Source: Bacillus carboniphilus
Lineage (GTDB): Bacteria; Bacillota; Bacilli; Bacillales; JAIVKR01
NCBI RefSeq assembly: GCF_020524035.2
Contig: NZ_CP129013.1
Location: 434,001-498,000 of the forward strand
Length of the DNA: 64,000 nucleotides
Direction of reading: 5' to 3'
A program made the translations under genes and the position numbers. Positions 1 through 8,102 of this stretch are shown here, in pieces. The notes under the pieces are model-generated. The model was not told where the DNA came from, searched no databases, and saw only the letters and a list, made by a program, of their open reading frames with translations. Numbering within the stretch: position 1 is the first letter of the stretch; every line of letters begins with the position of its first letter.

Positions 1-39
1 TTTTAAGCTTAATATAGTGACAAAGGGAGGTCTTAAAAC

Positions 40-588
40 ATGGCAAAAGCACTTATTACGATTGATTATACGAATGATTTTGTTGCTGAAGATGGGGCAT
101 TAACTTGTGGAGAACCAGCTCGAATAATAGAGCCTCAAATGGTTGAATTGACTGAAAAGTTTATTCAAAATAACGATTATGTCTTTTTTGCTACTGATGT
201 TCATGAAAGAGATAATATGTACCATCCAGAGTCCGAATTATTCCCTCCACATAATTTAAGAGGTACAAAGGGGAGAGAACTATTTGGTCGTTTAAAAGGG
301 GTGTACGAATCCAATAAGAAAAACAGTCGAGTGATCTGGCTTGATAAAACAAGGTACAGTGCATTTGCTGGTACAAATCTCGAAATACTGTTGCGAGAAA
401 GAGGGATAGAAGAACTGTATTTAACAGGTGTCTGTACGGATATTTGCGTTCTTCATACGGCAATGGATGCTTACAATAAAGGTTTTCAAATTGTTGTTCA
501 TCAAGAGGCGGTAGCAAGCTTTAATCAAGCTGGTCACCAGTGGGCACTCGATCATTTTAAAAGCTGTTTAGGAGCGAAAGTTATTTAG
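40..588 (+). CDS. pncA: Nicotinamidase (isochorismatase-like cysteine hydrolase)
   Basis: Converts nicotinamide to nicotinate, the first step of NAD salvage in the cytoplasm. The 182-residue product has the full isochorismatase-fold layout. Asp9 (ITIDYTNDF), Lys103 (WLDKTRYSAF) and Cys136 (TGVCTDICVLHTA) match the Asp-Lys-Cys catalytic triad of the family. The ATG follows an AAGGGAGG ribosome binding site about 8 bases upstream. It stands first in a pncA-pncB-nadE run on the same strand, the same order of steps as the pathway, and resembles Bacillus YueJ. The substrate assignment rests on family resemblance and on the two following NAD genes. Confidence 0.93.
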   Translation: MAKALITIDYTNDFVAEDGALTCGEPARIIEPQMVELTEKFIQNNDYVFFATDVHERDNMYHPESELFPPHNLRGTKGRELFGRLKGVYESNKKNSRVIWLDKTRYSAFAGTNLEILLRERGIEELYLTGVCTDICVLHTAMDAYNKGFQIVVHQEAVASFNQAGHQWALDHFKSCLGAKVI

Positions 589-684
589 TTATTGAATGCT
601 GGATCTTTCTTCACAAGAGTCTCCTTAACTCTTCAGTGTTGTTTTTGTACTTTTTAAAAGATCTAGACTACTATAATTGTAAGG

Positions 685-2153
685 GTGATCTACTTGACTT
701 ATAGGGATGATAGCTTTTCATTACATACAGATTTATATCAAATAAACATGGTTGAATCTTATTGGCGAGATGGCATTGCTGACCGAAGAGCCGTTTTTGA
801 AGTTTTTTTTAGAAGCATTCCTTTTGGAAATGGTTATGCGGTTTTTGCAGGTTTGGAGAAAGTAATTAGTTATTTAAACAACTTTTCCTTTACAGAGAGT
901 GATTTAGCTTATTTGCGAGATCAATTAGGTTATGATGAAGATTTTATTTCTTTCTTGAAAGAAATAAGATTTACAGGGACTGTTCGATCGATGGTAGAAG
1001 GAGAGGTTGTTTTTGGTGGAGAACCTCTTATTCAAATTGAATCTAATTTAGCAGAAGCTCAGCTAATTGAAACGGCGATTTTAAATATAATCAACTATCA
1101 AACTTTAATTGCAACCAAGGCATCTCGAATGAAGCAAATTATCGGAGAGGCTTCTGCTCTTGAATTTGGATCAAGACGAGCACACGAATGGGATGCAGCA
1201 CTTTTGGGGAGCGAGAGCTTGCTTTCATTGGAGGATTTGAGGCTACATCGAATGTTAGAGCAGGTAAAATGTTCAACATTCCAGTGGCTGGGACACATTC
1301 TCATTCATTTGTACAAGCTTATCAAGATGAATATATCGCTTTTAAGAAATACGCCGATTCTCACAAAGACTGTGTTTTCTTAGTCGATACGTATGATACG
1401 CTTAGGTCAGGGGTTCCAAATGCAATCAAAGTAGCAAAAGAGTTTGGGGAGAAAATTAATTTTAATGCGATCCGCTTAGATAGTGGAGATATGGCTTATT
1501 TATCAAAAGAAGCGAGAAAGATGCTCGACCAAGCAGGGTTCACTGATACGAAGATCATAGCTTCAAACGATTTAGATGAAGAAAAAATATTAAATTTAAA
1601 CCTCCAAGGTGCAAAAATCGATATTTGGGGTATTGGAACTAAATTAATAACGGCTTATGATGAGCCCGCACTTGGAGCAGTTTATAAACTTGTATCTATT
1701 GAAAATGATCAAGGTGAGATGAAAGATTCGATTAAGATTAGTGCTAATCCAGAAAAAGTAACCACTCCAGGTATTAAAAAGGTCTTTCGTATCATTAATA
1801 ATCGAACGATGAAATCTGAAGGAGATTATATTTCTTTGTATACAGAAGACCCTAATAAACAAAAACAACTTCATATGTTCCATCCTGTTTATACATATTT
1901 AAGTAAAAATGTGGACGACTTTAATGCGATCGATCTGCATAAGACCATTTTTAAAGATGGGGAACTCTTGTATACAACACCTCAAGTGAGAGAGATACAA
2001 GAAAAAGTCAAGGGGAATTTAGCTTTACTTTGGGACGAGTACAAAAGGACATTGAATCCTCATGAGTACCCAGTAGACTTAAGCGAATTAGTGTGGAAAA
2101 ACAAGGTCGAAATTATTGCCAAGATAAAAAACTCATTGGAAGTTAAAGACTGA
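685..2153 (+). pseudogene. pncB: Nicotinate phosphoribosyltransferase, frameshifted
   Basis: Adds phosphoribose to nicotinate (Preiss-Handler pathway). The N-terminal part reads in one frame up to EFGSRRAHEWDAA (near 1200). The rest continues in another frame from IGGFEATSNVRAG (near 1227) to the stop at 2153. Between them, the family motif AAxWGARAxxIGGF is recovered only if one base near 1201 and one near 1226 (both C) are removed, so two separate +1 events lie about 25 bases apart. After correction the protein is about 488 residues, normal for the YueK-type enzyme. The start is GTG at 685 or TTG at 694. Either the gene is freshly inactivated or the sequence has errors here; an otherwise intact pathway operon favours error. 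Confidence 0.85.
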
Positions 2154-2174
2154 TTCAAGATAGGAGGAGTAATC

Positions 2175-2987
2175 GTGAGTTTACAAGAAAAAATCATTAG
2201 CGATTTACATGTTAAGCCAAGTATTAATCCTAAAGAAGAAATTGATAAGAGAGTTCGCTTTTTAAAAGACTATTTGATCCATACAAGAGCAAAAGGATTT
2301 GTTCTTGGAATTAGTGGAGGCCAAGATTCAGCCCTTTCGGGTAGACTTGCTCAAATAGCAGTAGAGGAATTAAGACAGGAAGGCTATGAAGTAACCTTTT
2401 ACGCTCTTAGATTACCTTATAAATCTCAACTAGATGAAGACGATGCACAATTATCAATTTCGTTTATTAAACCAGATATAGCTAAAACCTTTAATATTTC
2501 AACGACTGTTGATGCCTTTGCTGAACACTTTGCTACTTCGAATCAACCGTTGTCAGATTTTAATAAAGGAAATGTAAAGGCGAGAGTTAGAATGATTACT
2601 CAGTATGCATTTGCAGGGGAGCATAACTTATTAGTTATTGGAACGGATCATGCTGCGGAAGCACTCACTGGGTTTTTCACAAAGTATGGAGATGGTGGTG
2701 CAGATTTATTACCATTAACAGGGTTGAATAAAAGACAAGGGAGAGCTTTATTACAAGAGCTACAAGCTCCAGAACAACTGTATAAGAAAAAGCCAACTGC
2801 TGACTTATTGGACAATGTTCCTCAGCAAGAGGATGAAACAGAATTAGGGATGACTTATGATGAAATTGATGATTATTTAGAAGGGAAGGATATTGGTATA
2901 AAGAGTGCGCGAATTGAAAAAAGGTATGTAGCTACGGAACATAAAAGACAAGTACCTGCCACGATGTATGATACGTGGTGGAAATAA
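2175..2987 (+). CDS. nadE: NH3-dependent NAD+ synthetase
   Basis: Amidates nicotinate adenine dinucleotide to NAD, the last step of the pathway. The 270-residue length is typical of the ammonia-dependent bacterial form with no glutaminase domain. The ATP pyrophosphatase P-loop is visible as [12 protein letters not shown] near residues 46-57, and the conserved [20 protein letters not shown] stretch near 157-176 binds the substrate. The GTG start is preceded by AGGAGG at good spacing. It lies 21 bases after pncB and ends just before a strong terminator, so it closes the operon. Confidence 0.95.
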   Translation: MSLQEKIISDLHVKPSINPKEEIDKRVRFLKDYLIHTRAKGFVLGISGGQDSALSGRLAQIAVEELRQEGYEVTFYALRLPYKSQLDEDDAQLSISFIKPDIAKTFNISTTVDAFAEHFATSNQPLSDFNKGNVKARVRMITQYAFAGEHNLLVIGTDHAAEALTGFFTKYGDGGADLLPLTGLNKRQGRALLQELQAPEQLYKKKPTADLLDNVPQQEDETELGMTYDEIDDYLEGKDIGIKSARIEKRYVATEHKRQVPATMYDTWWK

Positions 2988-2990
2988 ATC

Positions 2991-3032
2991 AAAAGCACAA
3001 AATCCTTATTTTACAAGGTTTTGTGCTTTTTT
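2991..3032 (+). terminator. Rho-independent terminator after nadE
   Basis: A hairpin pairs AAAAGCACAAAATCCTT with AAGGTTTTGTGCTTTT (one bulged base), followed by a run of T. It closes the NAD salvage operon. Confidence 0.85.
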
Positions 3033-3033
3033 T

Positions 3034-3244
3034 CTGGCTCAAGCGCCCAACGACTCCGATCCACACGATGTGGTAGCGTCAACGTTAGTCACATGAGGTG
3101 AACTGACCTTAGTTGACGTTCCATCACATTCATATGTCGACGCACAGGAAGTGCTAGCATCATCGTTAGCTTACAGGGCGTGGGCGTTTTTAGATGATGA
3201 TAAATTTGTTGTCGTCGTTAGACGGCCGCTTGCGCATTTCTTAA
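3034..3244. repeat. Dispersed intergenic repeat, copy A
   Basis: The left edge reads CTGGCTCAAGCGCCCAACGA and the right edge GACGGCCGCTTGCGCATTTC. Both ends match copies B (6099-6335) and C (43480-43742). The GCGCCC and GGCGCTTGCGC ends are partly inverted copies of each other. The interior carries GACGCACAGGAAGTGCTAGC and CATCATCGTTAGC, also found in copy C. No coding frame is convincing. Elements with these ends are common between genes in Bacillus-type genomes as I remember them; their function is unknown. The remaining bases to 3365 hold only the likely promoter of the next gene. Confidence 0.6.
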
Positions 3245-3365
3245 AAAATACAAAGGATAATAGCAATTGTTGACTTGTTTTTAGAACCTTTGTCGTCTAG
3301 CAGGATTTGGCTTTAGTCGATGGGGAATAGAGTTAAGAAACAAACTTTAAAAAGGAGTGTTTCTA

Positions 3366-4040
3366 ATGTCAGAGAATAAGATGACGATCTCTAAAGCTGC
3401 TAAAAAGTTAAAGGTCAAAAACAATCAATTAAAGACATGGGAGGACGAGTTTTCCGAATGTTTATTTGTTGATCGTGATTCAAACAATGCGAGAGTATAT
3501 ACGGAAGAGACGATCGATTTGTTTCATATGATTAAAGAGATGAAAGAAACCGGTACTAGCGACCAAGATATTAAAATGGAGTTAAATAAGCTTCATGAAG
3601 AGAAAACAACAATGCCCATTAAACAAGAAGAATTTATCCCGGATATTTATAACGTGACCGCATTGATAGAAAAAGTTCAATGCTATTTAGATAAGGATTC
3701 AAGAGAAAATGAGAAAAATAAGGAGGAGCGATTAATAAAAAGTATACAAGAAATTGTTCATCATGAAGTAGAAAGTGCAGCAACTTTACAAATAAATGAA
3801 CAAAAAAAAGCGTTAACGGAATTGTCAGTGAAAATTGATCAACTTGAAGAGACATCTCTAAATGAAAGGGACCTTTATCAGATTAAAATAAGTAGCGAAC
3901 AAGAACAACTAAAAGAAAAACTGGATGAGAGAGAGCAGCGGTTTTTATCATTTGTAGAAAAATATCAAAAGAAAAAGGATCAGAGAAACGAAAATAAGAA
4001 GTTTCAATTGTTAAAAGGTCTTGCTGGTTTTGTGAAATAA
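3366..4040 (+). CDS. MerR-type HTH protein with long coiled coil (RacA-like architecture)
   Basis: The first 70 or so residues form a winged-helix MerR-type DNA-binding head (ISKAAKKLKVKNNQLKTWE, then RVYTEETIDLFHMIKEMKE). They are followed by a long, highly charged region rich in E, K and Q (about residues 110-210) that should form a coiled coil. This layout resembles RacA-type and related chromosome or plasmid anchoring proteins, but I cannot assign one. I chose ATG 3366 because AGGAG lies 8 bases upstream; an in-frame GTG at 3357 overlaps that site. The gene stands alone, with a terminator right after it. Confidence 0.6.
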   Translation: MSENKMTISKAAKKLKVKNNQLKTWEDEFSECLFVDRDSNNARVYTEETIDLFHMIKEMKETGTSDQDIKMELNKLHEEKTTMPIKQEEFIPDIYNVTALIEKVQCYLDKDSRENEKNKEERLIKSIQEIVHHEVESAATLQINEQKKALTELSVKIDQLEETSLNERDLYQIKISSEQEQLKEKLDEREQRFLSFVEKYQKKKDQRNENKKFQLLKGLAGFVK

Positions 4041-4050
4041 GAAATAACCA

Positions 4051-4096
4051 AAAGGTGATCAAATTTGAGGGTGAAGCCCCCTGAATTTTATCACCT
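4051..4096 (+). terminator. Hairpin terminator between convergent genes
   Basis: A long imperfect stem (AAGGTGAT.. paired with ..ATCACCTT, inner part GAGGG-tgaag-CCCCC) sits between the MerR-like gene and yueI, which converge here. It may act on both strands. Confidence 0.65.
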
Positions 4097-4125
4097 TATC
4101 TTAATAATGCCGGATTCCTGCTTCC

Positions 4126-4491
4126 TTATTCAATAAATATTTCTTCTTTATTAATTGCGTATGGATAGGATAAGACTAACCCTATGTCAGTTTGGGTATT
4201 TTTAACTGTTACCATTTGAAAAGGGATATTTAATTGAGTTGCTTTTATTATATAGTCTCTTAAGTATGTATAATTCATATTCCCATTCAAATAAAGAGTG
4301 GTTTCCGGGTTCTTGTTCATTTCATCAATTACTTGTTTGTAAGTGCCAGTTTCTCTAACCTGACTTTTCGTTAAAGCAATGACAATTCTCTCCCGCAAAG
4401 TACTTAAAAAGCGATTTCTTTCCTCCACCTTTGTTTGCTTCGTCCCATACATTCCTCTATTTAAATAATCATTTACATCATCTTTGCCCAT
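4126..4491 (-). CDS. yueI: YueI family protein (DUF1694)
   Basis: The 121-residue product matches the DUF1694 pattern: an N-terminal YLNRGMYGTKQTKVEERNRF, then LRERIVIALTKSQV, and a C-terminal half resembling a nucleotide- or RNA-binding alpha/beta fold (TLYLNGNMNYTYLRDYI). Its biochemical role is unknown. In Bacillus subtilis yueI neighbours yueJ and yueK (pncA and pncB), and the same genes lie within 4 kb here, which supports the identity by synteny. Confidence 0.82.
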   Translation of the reverse strand: MGKDDVNDYLNRGMYGTKQTKVEERNRFLSTLRERIVIALTKSQVRETGTYKQVIDEMNKNPETTLYLNGNMNYTYLRDYIIKATQLNIPFQMVTVKNTQTDIGLVLSYPYAINKEEIFIE

Positions 4492-4659
4492 ATATACCCC
4501 TTCTTTCTAAAGAATGTTCTTGTTATCGAAGGATGAACTTTTTATGTTATCCATTATATCAAGGTGAATAATGGATGTGTATTGTATCTACTAATAATTT
4601 GTTTTAACAGATAATATGTTATACCAAGGGTTATAAGTTTGATTAAGGGAGGAGAACAA

Positions 4660-5673
4660 ATGATAATTAAAGTCCCTTCTTCTGAAATTAAGACCATTCA
4701 ACAAGCCATTGACCAAGCTGTTCAAGGTGACACCATTACTATTTCAGAAGGTATATATAAAGAAGCGGTCACAATCCCGAAAGGAAAAGATAATCTTAAA
4801 TTAATTGGGGATAAAAGTGGAGAGGTCATCCTTGATGGCTTAGGTGTAGGACCTAATCAAAATGGAATAAACATTATAGCAAGTCGAGTCACAATTGAAG
4901 GGTTAAAAATTATTCGATTTTCAGAAAATGGTCTGCAAATAAGTGGAACTGAAAATGTATTGAATGATTTGTTTATTTCAGAAAATCATGTTAGCGGGCT
5001 GAAAATTAAACTCATGTCTGAGCGCAATTTAATAAGTGATGTTATTTTTAAAACCAATGGAGTTAACGGTTTTACTGTTTTTTCTGGAGACAATTACTTT
5101 ATTAGCTGTAGAAGTATATTGAATAAAAAGGATGGGGCATTATTAGAAGGTAGTAAAAATTTCATTTCTGATCTATTTTTTTCTGAGAATGAAGAAAACG
5201 GGTTAAGTGGAAAAGGGAGTCAAAACGTCATTACGAAAACACATATTGTTAAAAATAACGGATCAGGATGCAAATTGTTTGGCAAAAAGAATTTTCTTTA
5301 TAATAATATAATAGAAAAAAATGGATTATGCGGTGTGGAACTAGGAGGTAACAATTTGGTATGGTCAAATCGCCTTGTCCTTAATGAACAAGGAATTAGT
5401 ATGAATGATGGAGAATTAAATAGAATTCACAAAAATACCATTGAACAAAATGAGAGGATTGGTATTGTAGTTAATGGATCGAAAAATAGTATAGATACAA
5501 ATCAAATACAAAATAATGGTGAGGTTGGAATTTCACTTAATGAATCCTCTAGTGGAAATTGTTTAAGGACTAACTTCATTTTTCATAATAAAACGGATGT
5601 TCTTAATGAAGGAGAAAGTAATATGTTCGAGCAAAATAAATGTGAAACGTTTCATCCAATACAAGAAGAATAA
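4660..5673 (+). CDS. Right-handed parallel beta-helix repeat protein
   Basis: The N-terminus (TIQQAIDQAVQGDTITISEGIYKEAV) is the typical opening of beta-helix proteins of the pectate-lyase/NosD type. It is followed by about a dozen 22-24 residue turns with recurring Asn-rich patterns (SENGLQISGTEN, NEENGLSGKGSQN, NNGEVGISLNESSSGN). No signal peptide or membrane segment is visible, so it may be cytoplasmic or spore-associated. I see no catalytic motif that names a substrate. ATG 4660 is preferred over the upstream in-frame start because GGGAGGAG lies 5 bases before it. The gene is monocistronic. Confidence 0.7.
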   Translation: MIIKVPSSEIKTIQQAIDQAVQGDTITISEGIYKEAVTIPKGKDNLKLIGDKSGEVILDGLGVGPNQNGINIIASRVTIEGLKIIRFSENGLQISGTENVLNDLFISENHVSGLKIKLMSERNLISDVIFKTNGVNGFTVFSGDNYFISCRSILNKKDGALLEGSKNFISDLFFSENEENGLSGKGSQNVITKTHIVKNNGSGCKLFGKKNFLYNNIIEKNGLCGVELGGNNLVWSNRLVLNEQGISMNDGELNRIHKNTIEQNERIGIVVNGSKNSIDTNQIQNNGEVGISLNESSSGNCLRTNFIFHNKTDVLNEGESNMFEQNKCETFHPIQEE

Positions 5674-5787
5674 AAATTAAAAATTGGAATATTATCAAAA
5701 AAATGTAGACATTGAAAGGATATATTTATATAATAATAACAAATTGATAATTTGATTGGACATGTAAGGGTTTTCAATATTGGTTTT

Positions 5788-5835
5788 GTTCAAGAAGTCA
5801 AGAGAAGACGTTTTAAAAACTTCTTGAACACCTCT
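5788..5835. repeat. Short inverted repeat resembling the MITE-like family, diverged
   Basis: GTTCAAGAAGT (5788-5798) and ACTTCTTGAAC (5819-5829) are perfect inverted copies, and the right side runs on into ACCTCT. This resembles the GTTCAAAAAGT...AACCTCT ends of the elements at 26546, 27772, 29872 and 36071. The left outer end does not match, so it could equally be an unrelated leader hairpin before the next gene. Confidence 0.35.
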
Positions 5836-5851
5836 TTTAAAAGGAGCGGTA

Positions 5852-6034
5852 ATGAAGATGGCAAAAGTGAAATTTTCAACTCATTCATCACAACTAAAGT
5901 TTGAAGAGGTTATTGAAATCCCAGACGAAATAGTAGTTGGAAAATCGGATATTCAAAAGTATTCTATTTATCAAGAATATTTAAAGGAGTGGCTCATACG
6001 GAACGTTCGGGGGAGTTTTCGAGAGGTGAAATAA
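5852..6034 (+). CDS. Small acidic/amphipathic hypothetical protein, 60 aa
   Basis: A good AAAGGAG site 9 bases upstream and a terminator just downstream mark this as a real small gene. The sequence (KVKFSTHSSQLKFEEVIEIP, then YQEYLKEWLIRNVRGSF) suggests a small alpha/beta fold. It faintly recalls short phage-borne proteins with an EIPDE motif. No function can be assigned. A second in-frame ATG at 5858 is possible. Confidence 0.55.
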   Translation: MKMAKVKFSTHSSQLKFEEVIEIPDEIVVGKSDIQKYSIYQEYLKEWLIRNVRGSFREVK

Positions 6035-6054
6035 TAGATAATGATGAATGTGAT

Positions 6055-6083
6055 GGGCTGTCTAATCATAGACAGCCCTTTTG
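6055..6083 (+). terminator. Rho-independent terminator
   Basis: GGGCTGTC pairs with GACAGCCC around the 8-base loop TAATCATA, followed by TTTT. Confidence 0.85.
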
Positions 6084-6098
6084 AAGGTTTCTTTATTA

Positions 6099-6335
6099 CT
6101 CGTTGCTAAACGGCCGCTTGTGCTTTTCTTACAGAGTAAGAAAGTATAAAAAATCTGTCCTTATTCGGATGGTGCTTTTATTTTTGTCTAGCTCCAGCGC
6201 CCAGCGACTGGTGTTGCTTCGCCCTCCTCTCTACGATAAGTCAACATCGAAGCCTGCGGCATTTCGTGTTTCCTATATCTCATGCGGGGGGCTATAAGCA
6301 CCTGCGTCGCTAAACGGCCGCTTGTGCTTTTCTTA
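6099..6335. repeat. Dispersed intergenic repeat, copy B (composite)
   Basis: It begins with a right-end fragment (TAAACGGCCGCTTGTGCTTT at about 6109), then AGAGTAAGAAAGTATAAAAA (as in copy C), TGTCTAGCTCCAGCGCCCAG, an interior shared with copy C (AAGTCAACATCGAAGCCTGC, TTTCGTGTTTCC) and a second right end near 6315-6335. Two right ends imply nested or tandem insertion. It abuts the 3' end of the ABC gene at 6333. A 64-codon frame inside it is not a gene. Confidence 0.65.
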
Positions 6336-8102
6336 AGATGTCAGTACTTCATTAATTGTTTGAGTCTTGTACATACTTGCATAATATCCACCTTGAGCTA
6401 ACAATTGATCATGTGTCCCTTTTTCGATAATCTTCCCTTCTTTAAGGACAATAATTAAGTCGGCATCCTTAACGGTGTTAAGGCGATGAGCGATAATAAA
6501 GCTCGTTTTATTATACATTAAATAATCGAGTCCGGCTTTAATTTTTTTCTCGGTTAACGTATCAATATTACTTGTTGCTTCATCTAAAACTAAAAGGTTC
6601 GGCTCACTTAAAATCGTTCGCGCAATTGAGATGAGCTGTCGTTGGCCGAAGCTTATATTTGTTCCTCTTGCATCCAACATGGTTTGGTATCTTTCTGGTA
6701 ACTTTTTAATAAAATCATCCGCTCTTGCCTTTATAGCAGCTTCAATGACTTCTTCGTCTGATGCATTTAATCGACCATATCGGATGTTTTCCATAATGGT
6801 TGACTGAAAAAGGAATGTGTCTTGTAGCACATAACCAATTTGCTTTCTTATGGACGCTTGGTTTACTTCATTAAGATTCATTCCATCAATATAAATGTGT
6901 CCGTTTTCTAAAGGATAAAATTTTGATAGAAGATTTGTTAACGTTGTTTTTCCAGCGCCTGTTGGACCCACGATAGCGACTTTTTGTCCAGGAGAGACTG
7001 CTAAGTTAATATCTTTTAAAACAACTTCATCTGCTGTATAAGAAAACGTTGCATGATCAAATAGAACATGGCCCTTTATAGGAGGAAGATCAGTCGAGTT
7101 TTCACTATCAATATTTTCATGGTTTTCTTCCATAATGACAAACACACGTTCAGCACCTGCAAAAGCGGATAATAAAAGGTTGAATTGATTTGCTAAGTCA
7201 TTTAAAGGTCGGGTGAATTGTCTAGCATACGTTGTGAAGGTCACGATAATTCCAACTGTAACACCCGCATAATTGTTAAAAGCAAATAGTGCTCCCACAC
7301 CAATAATTAAAGCAAAACCAACGTTATTCAACATATTCATGAGTTTAGGAATAAAACCTGTATACGTTTGTGCCCAATAACTTGAATATTTCAAGGCTAG
7401 GTTTTTTTGATTAAATTCTTCAATCATATCGTTTTCTTTTGAAAAACTTTTAATGATTTCTTGACCAGAAAAAATTTCTTCTATAAGTGCATTCATTTCA
7501 CCTAAATCTCTTTGTTGCAATTTAAAGAAACGTTTCGTTCGATTTGTGATCCATCGCATGCCGAAGTACATAACGGGGACAATGGTCAGTGTAATCAATG
7601 TTAAAAGAGGGCTTAACCAAATCATTAAAATAAAGGTTCCGATAATGGTAACAACACTAGTTAACACTTGAATAAAGGCACTATTCAGCGTACGACTAAT
7701 ATTTTCGATATCATTGGTTAAACGACTCATTAAATCTCCTTGTTTCGTTTGTTGAAAGAAGCGTAAAGGAAGTCCTTGAATGTGATTGAAAAAATCATTT
7801 CTTATTGCTGTAACAGTATTTTGAGCAATCCCAATCATTAAATAGTTTTGTGAAAATAAAAAAATCGATTGAGCAATGTAAATAGAGATTAAAAAGAAAA
7901 TAAGATAATAGGACTCATCTCCTTTGTTGTAAAGAAGAAATTGATCAATAGTAAATCCAAGTAAATAGGGTCCCAGTAAAGATAATCCTGAACTAACAAA
8001 AACAAGCAAGGTGACGAGGAAAAGAAGAACTTTTTGTTTAGAGAGATAGCGCCATAATTTTGAAAATGTATATTGCCAGTTGTTTATTTTTATGTTTTTC
8101 AA
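6333..8102 (-). CDS. ABC multidrug exporter half, consensus ATPase subunit (YfiC-like)
   Basis: A 589-residue half transporter with six membrane helices (about residues 20-310) followed by an ATPase domain. Walker A GPTGAGKTT, Walker B LLVLDEATSNID with the catalytic Glu, and H-loop IAHRL are canonical, but the signature loop is ISFGQRQ instead of LSGGQ. It overlaps the upstream partner by 4 bases (ATGA), so the two are translationally coupled and should form a heterodimer. This subunit supplies the working Walker motifs while the partner supplies the good signature. Lengths resemble the Bacillus YfiB/YfiC pair. The substrate is unknown. Confidence 0.85.
   Translation of the reverse strand: MKNIKINNWQYTFSKLWRYLSKQKVLLFLVTLLVFVSSGLSLLGPYLLGFTIDQFLLYNKGDESYYLIFFLISIYIAQSIFLFSQNYLMIGIAQNTVTAIRNDFFNHIQGLPLRFFQQTKQGDLMSRLTNDIENISRTLNSAFIQVLTSVVTIIGTFILMIWLSPLLTLITLTIVPVMYFGMRWITNRTKRFFKLQQRDLGEMNALIEEIFSGQEIIKSFSKENDMIEEFNQKNLALKYSSYWAQTYTGFIPKLMNMLNNVGFALIIGVGALFAFNNYAGVTVGIIVTFTTYARQFTRPLNDLANQFNLLLSAFAGAERVFVIMEENHENIDSENSTDLPPIKGHVLFDHATFSYTADEVVLKDINLAVSPGQKVAIVGPTGAGKTTLTNLLSKFYPLENGHIYIDGMNLNEVNQASIRKQIGYVLQDTFLFQSTIMENIRYGRLNASDEEVIEAAIKARADDFIKKLPERYQTMLDARGTNISFGQRQLISIARTILSEPNLLVLDEATSNIDTLTEKKIKAGLDYLMYNKTSFIIAHRLNTVKDADLIIVLKEGKIIEKGTHDQLLAQGGYYASMYKTQTINEVLTS

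Noticed and set aside
191..517. Minus-strand ORF of 108 codons opposite pncA
   Set aside because: Shadow frame of a well-conserved gene; no start signal or sensible composition.
1098..1304. Minus-strand ORF across the pncB frameshift
   Set aside because: Appears only because it is antisense to a conserved gene; no start signal.
6103..6297. 64-codon ORF
   Set aside because: It lies wholly within a dispersed non-coding repeat, has no ribosome binding site, and its translation is not protein-like.
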